Assembly: GCF_039939195.1 (NCBI RefSeq)
Contig: NZ_JBDUUH010000005.1
Location: forward strand, 307,432-371,431
Source of the DNA: Foliimonas ilicis
Lineage (GTDB): Bacteria > Pseudomonadota > Alphaproteobacteria > Rhizobiales > Rhizobiaceae
Length of the DNA stretch: 64,000 nucleotides
Direction: 5' to 3'
The notes beneath the pieces were generated by a model. That model was not told the DNA's origin. It searched no databases and was given only the letters and a program-made list of their open reading frames with translations. The position numbers were made by a program, and so were the translations under genes. This document shows, piece by piece, positions 1 through 8,860 of this stretch. The first letter of the stretch is position 1. The number at the start of each line of letters is the position of its first letter.

Positions 1-1
1 A

Positions 2-715
2 AACATTCTGTCTGAAACGCAGAAGGACGTGTCGAATACGTTTGCAAGACCGGTCGAGGACAGGTTCGCCGCCGTGGATTGGTCCGATGCGCCAGATGGT
101 TCGCCGGTTTTCAGCAAGGTAGCCGCGTGGTTCGAATGTTCGATGGAGGAGGTGATCGAGGCGGGCGATCACGTCATCCTGCTCGGACGTGTCGAGGCGT
201 TCGCCAATGCCGGTCTGAACGGCTTGGGTTATGCACGCGGCGGCTATTTCATTCCCACACTCACCGGAAAGGCGGTTTCGGCTGCCGCAGAAGGCAATAT
301 CGAACTGGGTGCCGTGCTTGAGCGCCAGGGCGAGGTTTTCCTGGTTGGTGATGACAAGCTTTCCTTGCCTGCATGTCAGATCGAGGACGGCAATCCAACG
401 GAAGCTCTGCAGAAATACCTTCAGGATCTGACCGGATTGCCGGTCGCCGTGGGCTTTCTCTATTCCGTCTACGAAGGCAAGGGTGACGGGCTTCAACACA
501 TCATATATCGCGCCGTTGCTGGAGACGGCGAGCCAAGGAGCGGGCACTTCATGAAGCCTGAAGATGTTCCCGCATCAAAACTTACGACATCGGCGACGGC
601 TGACATCCTCAACAGGTTCGGTCTGGAAAGCTCGATCGGAAATTTCGGCGTCTATTTCGGTGACGACATGTCCGGCAAGGTTCATTCGATTTCCACGAGG
701 GGCGCTGCCTTATGA
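2..715 (+). CDS. Flavin reductase family protein with Nudix-like C-terminal region (5' end outside window)
   Basis: The reading frame is open to the first base, so the N-terminus lies upstream; the GTG at 29 is internal to a conserved flavin reductase motif (SNTFARPVEDRFAAVDW) and is probably not the true start. The first ~95 residues are the end of an FMN-binding split-barrel flavin reductase domain (H-V-I-L-L-G-R-V, then Y-x-R-G-G-Y). The last ~110 residues resemble a Nudix-like fold (ALQKYLQDLTGLPVAVGFLYSVYE) but show no complete Nudix box, so hydrolase activity is doubtful. It overlaps the next gene by 4 bp, which encodes a luciferase-like monooxygenase, so it most likely supplies reduced flavin to that enzyme in a two-component system. 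Family confident; substrate unknown. Confidence 0.85.
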   Translation, partial: NILSETQKDVSNTFARPVEDRFAAVDWSDAPDGSPVFSKVAAWFECSMEEVIEAGDHVILLGRVEAFANAGLNGLGYARGGYFIPTLTGKAVSAAAEGNIELGAVLERQGEVFLVGDDKLSLPACQIEDGNPTEALQKYLQDLTGLPVAVGFLYSVYEGKGDGLQHIIYRAVAGDGEPRSGHFMKPEDVPASKLTTSATADILNRFGLESSIGNFGVYFGDDMSGKVHSISTRGAAL

Positions 716-1752
716 AATTTTCCCTTTTCGCCCATATGGAACGTCTCGATGCGTCTCAGAACCACAAGACGCTCTATGACGAGTTCGTTACCCTTTGTGA
801 AATCGCCGACAAGGGTGGGATGCACGCGATCTGGACCGGCGAACATCACGGCATGGATTTCACCATCGCGCCCAATCCCTTTGTCACCATCGCCGATCTT
901 GCCCGCCGCACGAAAAACGTAAGGCTCGGCACGGGCACGGTGATCGCGCCTTTCTGGCATCCGATCAAGCTCGCTGGCGAAGCTGCGATGGCCGATCTTA
1001 TCTGTGATGGACGCTTGGATATCGGCATCGCGCGTGGTGCCTATGCTTTTGAGTACGAGCGCTTGCTGCCCGGACTGGACGCATGGGGCGCGGGTCAGCG
1101 AATGCGCGAATTGATCCCCGCGATAAAAGGCATATGGGCGGGCGACTACGCCCATAATGGCGAGTTCTACAAGTTTCCATCGACCACCTCCGCGCCGAAA
1201 CCGTTGCAAGATCCGTACCCGCCGATCTGGGTGGCAGCGCGCGATCCCAATTCCCATGAGTTCGCCGTCGCCAATGATTGCAACGTGCAGGTCACGCCGC
1301 TCTGGCAGGGTGATGAGGAAGTCGAAACTCTGATGTCGCGTTTCAACGACGCATGTTCCAAACATGTGGAGAAGAAGCGCCCGAAGATCATGCTTCTGCG
1401 CCATACCTATGTCGGTTCCGACGAGGCGGACATTGCCCGCGCAGCCCATGAGATGAGCGTCTACTACAATTACTTCTTCGCCTGGTTCAAAAACGAGAAG
1501 CCCATCCATCAAGGTCTGATCGAGCGCATTCCCGAGGCCGACATTGCCGAAAATGCGATGCTTTCGGGCGACGCGATGCGCAAGAACAATGTCGTTGGAA
1601 ATGCCGATGAGGTTATCTCGCGCCTGAAGACCTACGAGACGATGGGCTACGACGAATATTCGTTCTGGATCGACACCGGTATGAGTTTCGAGCGGAAGAA
1701 AGCCTCGCTCGAGCGCTTCATTTCCGACGTCATGCCGGCATTTGCGGAGTAG
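712..1752 (+). CDS. LLM class flavin-dependent monooxygenase (luciferase-like)
   Basis: 346-residue single-domain protein of the bacterial luciferase-like family, a TIM barrel using reduced flavin and O2. Visible family features are the MKFSLFAHMER start, W-T-G-E-H-H near residue 42, the R-L-G-T-G-T-V strand around residue 72 and the D-G-R-L-D-I-G-I-A-R-G-A segment near residue 103. Start ATG at 712 overlaps the stop of the flavin reductase gene (ATGA), indicating translational coupling, and the aldehyde dehydrogenase follows after 5 bp. The three genes look like one oxidative pathway in which the monooxygenase yields an aldehyde that is then oxidised. The actual substrate cannot be read from the sequence. 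Confidence 0.9.
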   Translation: MKFSLFAHMERLDASQNHKTLYDEFVTLCEIADKGGMHAIWTGEHHGMDFTIAPNPFVTIADLARRTKNVRLGTGTVIAPFWHPIKLAGEAAMADLICDGRLDIGIARGAYAFEYERLLPGLDAWGAGQRMRELIPAIKGIWAGDYAHNGEFYKFPSTTSAPKPLQDPYPPIWVAARDPNSHEFAVANDCNVQVTPLWQGDEEVETLMSRFNDACSKHVEKKRPKIMLLRHTYVGSDEADIARAAHEMSVYYNYFFAWFKNEKPIHQGLIERIPEADIAENAMLSGDAMRKNNVVGNADEVISRLKTYETMGYDEYSFWIDTGMSFERKKASLERFISDVMPAFAE

Positions 1753-1757
1753 GGCGA

Positions 1758-3224
1758 ATGCGCAGCTTTCAGTGCTATATTGATGGCCATTTCGACAACG
1801 GTGAAGCGCGCTTCTCAAGTATCGATCCGGCGACCGGCGAGATTTGGGCCGAGATGCCGGAAAGCCGGGAAGGCGATGTTGACCGGGCTGTTCAGGCCGC
1901 GCATCGGGCGCTTTATTCAGATGATGCCTGGTCGAAGCTGACGGCCACCCAACGCGGAAAGCTGTTGTACAGGCTTGCCGATCTGGTTGCCGAAAACGCG
2001 CAAAAGCTCGCCGAACTTGAAACGCGCGATACAGGCAAGATCATCCGCGAAACCAGTGCACAGATTGCCTATGTCGCAGATTATTATCGCTATTATGCCG
2101 GTCTGGCCGACAAGATAGAAGGCGCATACCTGCCGATAGATAAGCCCGACATGGAAGTCTGGCTGCGACGCGAGCCTGTCGGTGTTGTCGCGGCGATCGT
2201 GCCATGGAACAGCCAGCTTTTTCTAGCCGCGGTGAAGATCGGGCCTGCACTGGCTGCTGGCTGCACCGTCGTAGTCAAGGCCTCGGAAGATGGCCCCGCA
2301 CCGCTGCTTGAGTTCGCCCGGCTGTTTCATGAGGCAGGGTTTCCGGCAGGCGTCGTCAATGTCCTTACCGGCTTTGGCCAGACATGCGGCAATGCGCTGA
2401 CCACGCATTCGAAGGTGGCTCATATCGCGTTCACCGGCGGACCAGAGACGGCGCGCCATATCGTCCGCAATTCCGCTGAAAACTTGGCATCGACATCGCT
2501 TGAACTCGGCGGGAAATCGCCGATTATCGTGTTTGCCGACGCTGACCTTGAAAGTGCTGCCAACGCGCAGGTCGCGGGCATCTTCGCGGCGACTGGCCAA
2601 AGCTGCGTTGCCGGTTCGCGGTTGATAATAGAAAGCAGCGTCAAGGACCGTTTTCTCGAAATTCTGAAGACGAAGGCGGAAGCAATCCGCATCGGCTCGC
2701 CTCTCGATCGAGAGACGGAAGTCGGTCCGTTGGCGACCGACCGGCAGCGCAAGCACATACAGGCGCTCGTCGCCGCCTCGGTCGAAGCGGGCGCGCGCAT
2801 TGTCACTGGCGGTGATGCCCTGGAGGGCAAGGGCTATTTTTATCGCCCCACGATACTGGATTGCGATGGTATTCGCTCTCCTTCGATGGAGAAGGAGTTC
2901 TTCGGCCCGGTTCTTTCGGTCGTTTCCTTCAAGACGGAAGCCGAGGCAATCGCGCTGGCCAACGATACGGTCTTTGGGCTCGCATCGGGCGTATTCACCC
3001 AGAATCTGACGCGTGCGCACCGGCTGATGAAGGCAATCCGGGCAGGCATCGTCTGGGTCAATACCTACCGGGCTGTATCGCCGATCGCGCCATTCGGCGG
3101 TTTCGGCCTTTCGGGTGACGGTCGCGAGGGCGGACTTGCCGCCGCGCTCGATTACACGCGCACGAAGACCGTTTGGCTTCGAACCTCCGATGATCCGATT
3201 CCCGATCCTTTCGTGATGAGGTGA
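1758..3224 (+). CDS. NAD(P)+-dependent aldehyde dehydrogenase
   Basis: 488-residue ALDH superfamily enzyme of standard length. The catalytic machinery is visible: P-W-N at 149-151, the general-base Glu at 249 in L-E-L-G-G-K-S-P, and the nucleophile Cys at 283 in G-Q-S-C-V-A-G. The C-terminal P-F-G-G-F-G-L-S-G-D-G-R-E-G-G motif is also present. It oxidises an aldehyde to the carboxylic acid in the cytosol. It starts 5 bp after the monooxygenase gene and precedes an ABC importer, so the likely role is the second step in catabolism of the imported or monooxygenated compound. Betaine- or gamma-aminobutyraldehyde-type dehydrogenase is possible given the polyamine-like transporter, but this is inference. 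Confidence 0.93.
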   Translation: MRSFQCYIDGHFDNGEARFSSIDPATGEIWAEMPESREGDVDRAVQAAHRALYSDDAWSKLTATQRGKLLYRLADLVAENAQKLAELETRDTGKIIRETSAQIAYVADYYRYYAGLADKIEGAYLPIDKPDMEVWLRREPVGVVAAIVPWNSQLFLAAVKIGPALAAGCTVVVKASEDGPAPLLEFARLFHEAGFPAGVVNVLTGFGQTCGNALTTHSKVAHIAFTGGPETARHIVRNSAENLASTSLELGGKSPIIVFADADLESAANAQVAGIFAATGQSCVAGSRLIIESSVKDRFLEILKTKAEAIRIGSPLDRETEVGPLATDRQRKHIQALVAASVEAGARIVTGGDALEGKGYFYRPTILDCDGIRSPSMEKEFFGPVLSVVSFKTEAEAIALANDTVFGLASGVFTQNLTRAHRLMKAIRAGIVWVNTYRAVSPIAPFGGFGLSGDGREGGLAAALDYTRTKTVWLRTSDDPIPDPFVMR

Positions 3225-3230
3225 TGCGGA

Positions 3231-3282
3231 TGGCTCGAACGTGACGAACGAGCCGGCGGTTATTCGAGGAGGATCACCGCCG
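3231..3282 (+). other. Two adjacent hairpins between aldehyde dehydrogenase and ABC operon
   Basis: GGCTCG (3232-3237) pairs with CGAGCC (3249-3254), and directly after it GGCGGT (3255-3260) pairs with ACCGCC (3276-3281). No T-run follows, so this is not a clear intrinsic terminator. It may be an mRNA-processing or stabilising structure ahead of the highly expressed binding-protein gene. Confidence 0.35.
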
Positions 3283-3327
3283 CCAATTTTATGAACGACC
3301 AACAATGTTTAAACGGGAGGAACGACT

Positions 3328-4338
3328 ATGAAAGGCACACTTATTGCCGCAGCGCTGGCAGCCGCATTCGGTGTATCGGGGCAGGCGATTGCCGCGGATA
3401 TGGTTTTTACGAGTTGGGGCGGCACCACCCAGGATGTGCAGAAGGCCGAATGGGCCGATAAATTCGCTGAAAAGGAAGGCATCAACGTCGTTCAGGACGG
3501 GCCAACCGACTATGGCAAGATCAAAGCCATGGTCGATGCAGGCCGCGTGAACTGGGATGTCGTAGATGTTGAGGGCGACTATGCGGTTCAGGCCGGAAAG
3601 AACGGCCTTCTTGAAAAGCTCGACTTCTCCGTGATCGACAAGAGCAAGCTCGATCCGCGTTTCGTCACGGACTATTCGGTCGGCAGTTTTTATTATTCAT
3701 TCGTCATCGGCTGCAACAAGGACGCGGTGGCGGAATGCCCCAAGACCTGGGCTGACCTTTTCGACACGCAGAAATTTCCCGGCAAACGCACTTTCTACAA
3801 ATGGTCGGCACCCGGCGTGATCGAAGCCGCTCTGCTCGCCGACGGCGTGGCTCCGGATAAGCTCTATCCGCTCGATCTCGACCGTGCGTTCAAAAAGCTC
3901 GACACCATCAAGTCCGACATCATCTGGTGGTCCGGCGGCGCGCAATCTCAGCAATTGCTGGCTTCGGCGGAAGCCTCGTTCGGTTCGTTCTGGAATGGCC
4001 GCCTGACCGCGCTGGCCGAGACGGGGGTGACGGTCGAAACGTCGTGGGAGCAGAACATTACGGCTGCTGATGTGCTGGTCGTACCGAAAGGTGCTCCCAA
4101 CAAGGACGCCGCGATGAAATTCATCGCTTATGCTACATCGCCCGAAGCGCAGGCAGCGATGGCGGTGGGTACTGGCTATGCACCGACCAATCTCGACTCT
4201 CCGGCGAAGATGGACCCGGAAATTGCAAAAACGCTTCCCGATCAGCAGAAGGCCACTCAGGTCGATGCCGATATGAACTACTGGGCCGAGCATCGCGACG
4301 AGATCGGCAGCCGCTGGTACTCCTGGCAGGCGCAGTAA
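3328..4338 (+). CDS. ABC transporter substrate-binding protein, PotD/spermidine-putrescine type
   Basis: 336-residue periplasmic binding protein with a clear Sec signal peptide (MKGTLIAAALAAAFGVSGQA, cleavage near A22-A23 before D-M-V-F-T-S-W-G-G). The mature N-terminus F-T-S-W-G-G-T-T-Q-D-V is typical of the polyamine/iron family-1 extracellular solute-binding proteins (PotD-like). A strong ribosome site (GGGAGGAAC) precedes the ATG. It is followed by two permease genes and an ATPase gene, making a complete importer. The ligand could be a polyamine, opine or similar cationic compound; the sequence does not decide. Confidence 0.88.
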   Translation: MKGTLIAAALAAAFGVSGQAIAADMVFTSWGGTTQDVQKAEWADKFAEKEGINVVQDGPTDYGKIKAMVDAGRVNWDVVDVEGDYAVQAGKNGLLEKLDFSVIDKSKLDPRFVTDYSVGSFYYSFVIGCNKDAVAECPKTWADLFDTQKFPGKRTFYKWSAPGVIEAALLADGVAPDKLYPLDLDRAFKKLDTIKSDIIWWSGGAQSQQLLASAEASFGSFWNGRLTALAETGVTVETSWEQNITAADVLVVPKGAPNKDAAMKFIAYATSPEAQAAMAVGTGYAPTNLDSPAKMDPEIAKTLPDQQKATQVDADMNYWAEHRDEIGSRWYSWQAQ

Positions 4339-4396
4339 TTCCAGCTTGCGCGGGAAACACAGGTTTCCCGCGCCACTTCTCCGGAAAGGGCGCGGC

Positions 4397-5269
4397 ATGG
4401 TTTCGCTGACCGAAAACACAAGCATTCCAAAACAAACGAAAAATGGTTTTCGATTTGGCGCCTTCGGGGCAACGCTTCCGGCGCTGTTCGTCGTTATCGT
4501 CTTTTTCGTTTTGCCTGTTGCAGCGCTTCTTGCCAGGAGCGTGCTCGAACCCGCTCCGGGACTGGGTAATTATGTCGAGTTGCTTGGCAGTTCGACCTAT
4601 TTGAAGATCCTCTACAATACTTTCGTGGTATCGGCTCTGGTGACCATCGTCTCGCTGCTGATCGGTTTTCCGGTGGCGTGGGCGCTGGCGATCATGCCGC
4701 GGCCAACGGCCTCCATTGTGTTCGCCATTCTTCTCCTGTCCATGTGGACCAATCTGCTCGCGCGGACCTATGCATGGATGGTGCTTTTGCAGCGCACCGG
4801 GGTCATCAACAAGACGCTGATGGGGCTCGGCATTATCGATACGCCATTGCCATTGGTGAACAATCTGACCGGCGTCACGATCGGCATGACCTACATCATG
4901 CTGCCTTTCATCGTCATTCCGCTTTATGGCGTGATCCGCAAAATCGACCCGGCAATTTTGCAAGCCGCCGCCTTATGCGGCGCGACACGCTGGCAGGCGC
5001 TCACGCGCATTCTCATTCCGCTGGCAGCTCCAGGTATGGTCGCCGGTGCCTTGATGGTCTTTGTCATGTCGCTGGGCTATTTCGTGACGCCAGCTCTGCT
5101 AGGCGGAACCTCGAATATGATGCTTGCCGAGCTTATCGCGCAGCTTATTCAGTCGCTCGTCAATTGGGGCCTGGGTGGTGCCGCGGCGTTCGTACTGCTG
5201 GTCGTGACCCTTGCGCTCTACGCGCTGCAGCTTCGCCTGTTCGGTGCAGCCGCAGCCGGGGGGCGCTGA
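4397..5269 (+). CDS. ABC transporter permease, PotB-like
   Basis: 290-residue inner-membrane permease with about six hydrophobic segments, beginning with one at residues ~25-45. The cytoplasmic EAA-type loop that contacts the ATPase appears as I-L-Q-A-A-A-L-C-G-A-T-R-W-Q-A. The start ATG at 4397 is chosen because GGAAAGGG lies just upstream; a longer frame from 4346 has no comparable ribosome site. Forms the channel with the next gene, whose ATG begins 1 bp after this stop. Confidence 0.88.
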   Translation: MVSLTENTSIPKQTKNGFRFGAFGATLPALFVVIVFFVLPVAALLARSVLEPAPGLGNYVELLGSSTYLKILYNTFVVSALVTIVSLLIGFPVAWALAIMPRPTASIVFAILLLSMWTNLLARTYAWMVLLQRTGVINKTLMGLGIIDTPLPLVNNLTGVTIGMTYIMLPFIVIPLYGVIRKIDPAILQAAALCGATRWQALTRILIPLAAPGMVAGALMVFVMSLGYFVTPALLGGTSNMMLAELIAQLIQSLVNWGLGGAAAFVLLVVTLALYALQLRLFGAAAAGGR

Positions 5270-5270
5270 C

Positions 5271-6071
5271 ATGTTGCTGAATTTCAACAGCCTCGGTAGC
5301 TGGAAATGGGCGCTGCTGTTCATAACCGCTCTGGTCGCAGCCTTTCTCATTTTGCCGATCATCTTCATTGCCGCGCTTTCCTTCGGCTCGTCGCAATGGC
5401 TGATCTTTCCGCCGCCCGGCTGGACGTTCAAATGGTATCGCGATCTCTTCGCCGATCCGCGTTGGCTCGAGGCCGCGTGGACCAGTTTTCGCATCGCGAT
5501 CATGGTGACCGTTCTTTCGGTGGTAATCGGGCTTATCGCCTCTTTTGGATTGGTTCGTGGACGCTTCCGTGGGCGCGAAGCGCTTCGTGCGCTCTTTATG
5601 ACGCCGATGATCTTGCCGGTCGTGGTTCTCGCGGTCGCGCTCTACGCCTTCTTTCTGAAGATCGGCTTGAACGGTACGACGGTCGGCTTCGTCATGGCCC
5701 ATCTGGTTCTGGCGCTTCCATTCTCCATTCTGGCGCTTACCGGCGCGCTTGAAGGGTTCGACCGATCGATAGAAGACGCGGCCGTGCTTTGCGGTGCTAG
5801 CCCGCTCGAGGCGAAGCTCAGGATCACGCTTCCCTCTATCAGTCACGGACTGTTCTCGGCGGCGATCTTCTCGTTTCTCACCTCCTGGGATGAAGTCGTT
5901 CTGGCAATTTTCATGGCCAGCCCCACGCTCCAGACCCTGCCCGTCAAGATATGGGCGACGTTGCGGCAAGATTTGACGCCAGTCATCGCCGCTGCATCGA
6001 CCCTGCTCATCGCCGTGACCATCCTTCTGATGCTTCTGGTCGCGGCAGTGCGAAAAGGAATGAAGACATGA
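5271..6071 (+). CDS. ABC transporter permease, PotC-like
   Basis: 266-residue second permease subunit with about six membrane segments. The EAA loop is visible as I-E-D-A-A-V-L-C-G-A-S-P-L-E-A. It starts at 5271 immediately after the PotB-like gene and its stop overlaps the ATG of the ATPase gene (ATGA at 6068-6071), which is tight coupling expected for stoichiometric assembly. A start at 5211 inside the upstream gene is rejected in favour of MLLNFNSLGSWKW. Confidence 0.88.
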   Translation: MLLNFNSLGSWKWALLFITALVAAFLILPIIFIAALSFGSSQWLIFPPPGWTFKWYRDLFADPRWLEAAWTSFRIAIMVTVLSVVIGLIASFGLVRGRFRGREALRALFMTPMILPVVVLAVALYAFFLKIGLNGTTVGFVMAHLVLALPFSILALTGALEGFDRSIEDAAVLCGASPLEAKLRITLPSISHGLFSAAIFSFLTSWDEVVLAIFMASPTLQTLPVKIWATLRQDLTPVIAAASTLLIAVTILLMLLVAAVRKGMKT

Positions 6072-7147
6072 CGACGCCATTTCTCCAGATTCGGGGCATA
6101 AAAAAGCAATATGGCGCTGTCACCGCCGTCCAGAACGTCAATCTCGACGTCGCCAAGGGCGAGTTCATGACGTTTCTCGGGCCATCGGGTTCCGGCAAGA
6201 GCACGACGCTTTATGTGCTTGCCGGTTTCGAACGTCCGACCGAGGGAGACATCCTGCTGAACGGGGAAAGTCTGATTTCCATACCTTCCCACAAACGCAA
6301 CATTGGCATGGTGTTTCAGCGATACACGCTCTTTCCGCATCTGTCGGTCGGCGAAAACATTGCCTTTCCGCTCAAGGTACGGCGCAAATCTCAAGCTGAA
6401 GTGGCTGAGCGCGTACGCGAAATGCTGCGGCTTGTGCGTCTCGAAGGCTTTGAAGATCGCAAACCCGCCGAAATGTCGGGCGGCCAGCAGCAACGCGTGG
6501 CGCTTGCCCGCGCCCTTGCATACGATCCGCCGGTGCTTCTGATGGACGAACCGCTTTCCGCGCTCGACAAGAAACTTCGCGAGGAAATCCAATATGAAAT
6601 CCGTCGCATCCATCAGCAGACTGAAGTCACGATCCTTTATGTTACTCATGATCAGGAAGAGGCATTGCGGCTATCGGACAGGATTGCCGTATTCTCCAAA
6701 GGCGTGATCGACCAGATCGGCACAGGCCCCGAACTTTATGCCAATCCCACGACCCGCTTTGTCGCGGAATTCGTCGGCGATAGCGATTTCCTGTCCTGCC
6801 GGTTGATTTCCGCCGGTAATGGAAAAGCGAAAATCGCGCTCTCCGACGATATCGTATTTTCTGACATTCCAATCCACGGATCAGCGAAGGAAGGCACACC
6901 GGCATCGCTGATGCTACGTCCCGAACGGCTCAAGCTGACAAAAGTAGCACCTTCCGGCGCGGCTCTATCTGCTGTGGTCAACGACATCACGTTTCTTGGA
7001 AACAACGTTCACGTCGTTGCAGAAACGTTCAAAGGCGAGGAACTCTCGGTGCGTCTTCCCTTCGGTCACGACGCGATTTCTGGTCTGGGACGCGGCGATA
7101 AGATTTGGCTGAACTTCGATGCGAATGCCGCGCATGTCTTCTGCTGA
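6068..7147 (+). CDS. ABC transporter ATP-binding protein, PotA-like
   Basis: 359-residue ATPase of the PotA/FbpC group. Walker A is G-P-S-G-S-G-K-S-T (residues ~37-45), the signature M-S-G-G-Q-Q-Q-R follows, and Walker B is V-L-L-M-D-E-P-L-S-A-L-D, with the switch His in V-T-H-D-Q-E-E. The C-terminal ~120 residues form a TOBE-type regulatory domain (S-L-M-L-R-P-E-R-L-K). It powers the importer encoded by the three preceding genes and ends that operon. Confidence 0.92.
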   Translation: MTTPFLQIRGIKKQYGAVTAVQNVNLDVAKGEFMTFLGPSGSGKSTTLYVLAGFERPTEGDILLNGESLISIPSHKRNIGMVFQRYTLFPHLSVGENIAFPLKVRRKSQAEVAERVREMLRLVRLEGFEDRKPAEMSGGQQQRVALARALAYDPPVLLMDEPLSALDKKLREEIQYEIRRIHQQTEVTILYVTHDQEEALRLSDRIAVFSKGVIDQIGTGPELYANPTTRFVAEFVGDSDFLSCRLISAGNGKAKIALSDDIVFSDIPIHGSAKEGTPASLMLRPERLKLTKVAPSGAALSAVVNDITFLGNNVHVVAETFKGEELSVRLPFGHDAISGLGRGDKIWLNFDANAAHVFC

Positions 7148-7447
7148 TCGTTCGCATCGCGCGGAGGCGCGACCGGCTATTCGTCAAGGCTGATTTGATT
7201 GCGGCCAAGAGTTCGATCTCCTCAAGGCTGGCATCACATCTTCCCAACCCGCAGTCACTGTGACGATTGACATCGATGTCCGCCCCGGCGCCGTGTGGAT
7301 TGTCGAACATTCCCCTGTAAGCAACTCGAAGTTCAAGATTCGACAATTGCGATGTCGGAATTGTCGCCCCTCATGCGTCCTAGCAGCATAGCCGCGGTGA
7401 TGTGACCGGAGAAACCGGCAAGAGCGGCGCAAAAGCGAGAGACTGAC
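7148..7447. promoter_or_regulatory. Intergenic region with candidate operator upstream of MFS gene
   Basis: 300 bp without a supported gene. It contains an inverted repeat, CGACAATT (7341-7348) and AATTGTCG (7359-7366), with a 10-bp spacer, about 80 bp before the MFS start, plausibly an operator for a GntR- or LysR-type regulator. A short direct repeat (TCAAGGCTG) occurs near 7184 and 7223. No obvious terminator with a T-run was seen after the ABC operon. Confidence 0.35.
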
Positions 7448-8659
7448 ATGACCAATTCCTATCGTTGGGTCATCGTCGCTGCAGGCGGCCTGTTGGGGTG
7501 CGTTGCGATCGGCGCGATGTTTTCGCTGCCGGTTTTCCTGCGACCGATGGCAGAAGAGACCGGCTGGTCGACAACCGGTATTTCCACCGCCATGACATTC
7601 GGCTTTCTGGCCATGGCGCTGGCCAGCATGGTGTGGGGCAGTCTGTCTGACCGCTTTGGCCCGCGCCCCGTGGTGCTGACGGGATCGGTCGCGCTTGCCG
7701 CGAGCCTCGCGCTCGCCAGTCAAGCGGGATCGCTGGTCCAGTTCCAGCTTGTCTTCGGTGTTCTGGTAGGCGCTGCAACTGCCGCGATGTTTGCGCCGAT
7801 GATGGCCTGCGTTACCGGCTGGTTCGACACGCAGCGCAGTCTCGCCGTATCGCTGGTCTCCGCCGGCATGGGCATGGCGCCGATGACTATGGCGCCGCTG
7901 GCGGCCTGGCTGGTGACGGCTTATGATTGGCGGACCTCTATGCTGATCATAGCCGGAATTGCTGCCGTGATCATGATCCCGACATCACTTTTGCTGCGCC
8001 GCCCGCCAGCACTGGAACATGGCAATGAGGCGGCAATGGCCGACGAACCGCGATCGGACATGACAGTGAAACAGGCGGTGCGCTCGCCGCAGTTCATCGT
8101 GCTGATGCTGGCCAATTTCTTTTGCTGTGCCACCCATTCCGGACCGATCTTCCATACTGTGAGCTATGCTGTGACATGCGGCATTCCAATGATCGCTGCC
8201 GTCTCGATCTACAGTGTCGAGGGGCTGGCCGGGATGTTCGGGCGCATCGGCTTCGGCATCATGGGCGATCGGTTCGGCGCACAGCGCGTGCTGGTGCTGG
8301 GACTGCTGGCGCAGGCCTTTGGCGTGCTCGCTTATGTCTTTGCCAGTCAACTCGGCGAATTCTACGCCGTGGCGATTATGGTCGGCTTTATCTATGCCGG
8401 AGTGATGCCGCTTTACGCGGTGATCGTGCGCGAGAATTTTCCGCTCAGGATGATGGGAACCATCATCGGCGGGACTGCGATGGCCGGCAGCCTTGGCATG
8501 TCGACCGGTCCGCTGGTGGGTGGTCTGATCTACGACCAGTTTGCCAGCTACGCATGGCTCTATATCGGCTCGTGGGGCATGGGAATTGCCGCGATGCTGA
8601 TCGCCATGACGTTCCGGCCATTCGCAAAAGAGGAGCGCGGGCTGGCGGCAGCGGAGTAA
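7448..8659 (+). CDS. MFS transporter (12-TM, monocarboxylate/OFA-like)
   Basis: 403-residue major facilitator with about 12 hydrophobic segments. The MFS motif A loop is visible after TM2 as W-G-S-L-S-D-R-F-G-P-R-P and its repeat in the second half as F-G-I-M-G-D-R-F-G-A-Q-R. The family resembles monocarboxylate or oxalate/formate-type transporters. The gene stands alone between the ABC operon and the dehydrogenase gene 200 bp downstream; its substrate may belong with the adjacent hydroxyacid cluster, but that is inference. Confidence 0.85.
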   Translation: MTNSYRWVIVAAGGLLGCVAIGAMFSLPVFLRPMAEETGWSTTGISTAMTFGFLAMALASMVWGSLSDRFGPRPVVLTGSVALAASLALASQAGSLVQFQLVFGVLVGAATAAMFAPMMACVTGWFDTQRSLAVSLVSAGMGMAPMTMAPLAAWLVTAYDWRTSMLIIAGIAAVIMIPTSLLLRRPPALEHGNEAAMADEPRSDMTVKQAVRSPQFIVLMLANFFCCATHSGPIFHTVSYAVTCGIPMIAAVSIYSVEGLAGMFGRIGFGIMGDRFGAQRVLVLGLLAQAFGVLAYVFASQLGEFYAVAIMVGFIYAGVMPLYAVIVRENFPLRMMGTIIGGTAMAGSLGMSTGPLVGGLIYDQFASYAWLYIGSWGMGIAAMLIAMTFRPFAKEERGLAAAE

Positions 8660-8860
8660 AACTTTCCAGTCCTGAACGTCTCGCTGAACACATCCATCAG
8701 TCAGAATCTGCCCTGACCTTACTGGATGCTTCGTTCAAAAATCGCCCTTAGAAAGATATAAAAACTACCTTCTAAACAAACTAAAAATGAGATTGTTTTT
8801 GGTTTCGTGATTTGTTGGAATTCGTGTCGCAATTGGCGTTTGGATGTTTCCAGGAAAGCT

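Noticed and set aside
682..1818. Long minus-strand frame of 378 codons opposite the LLM monooxygenase gene
   Set aside because: It mirrors a clearly identified plus-strand gene, shows no family motif and arises from high GC at third positions.
2223..3305. Minus-strand frame of 360 codons opposite aldehyde dehydrogenase
   Set aside because: The plus strand has a complete ALDH with catalytic residues; the antisense product is Arg-rich without recognisable domains.
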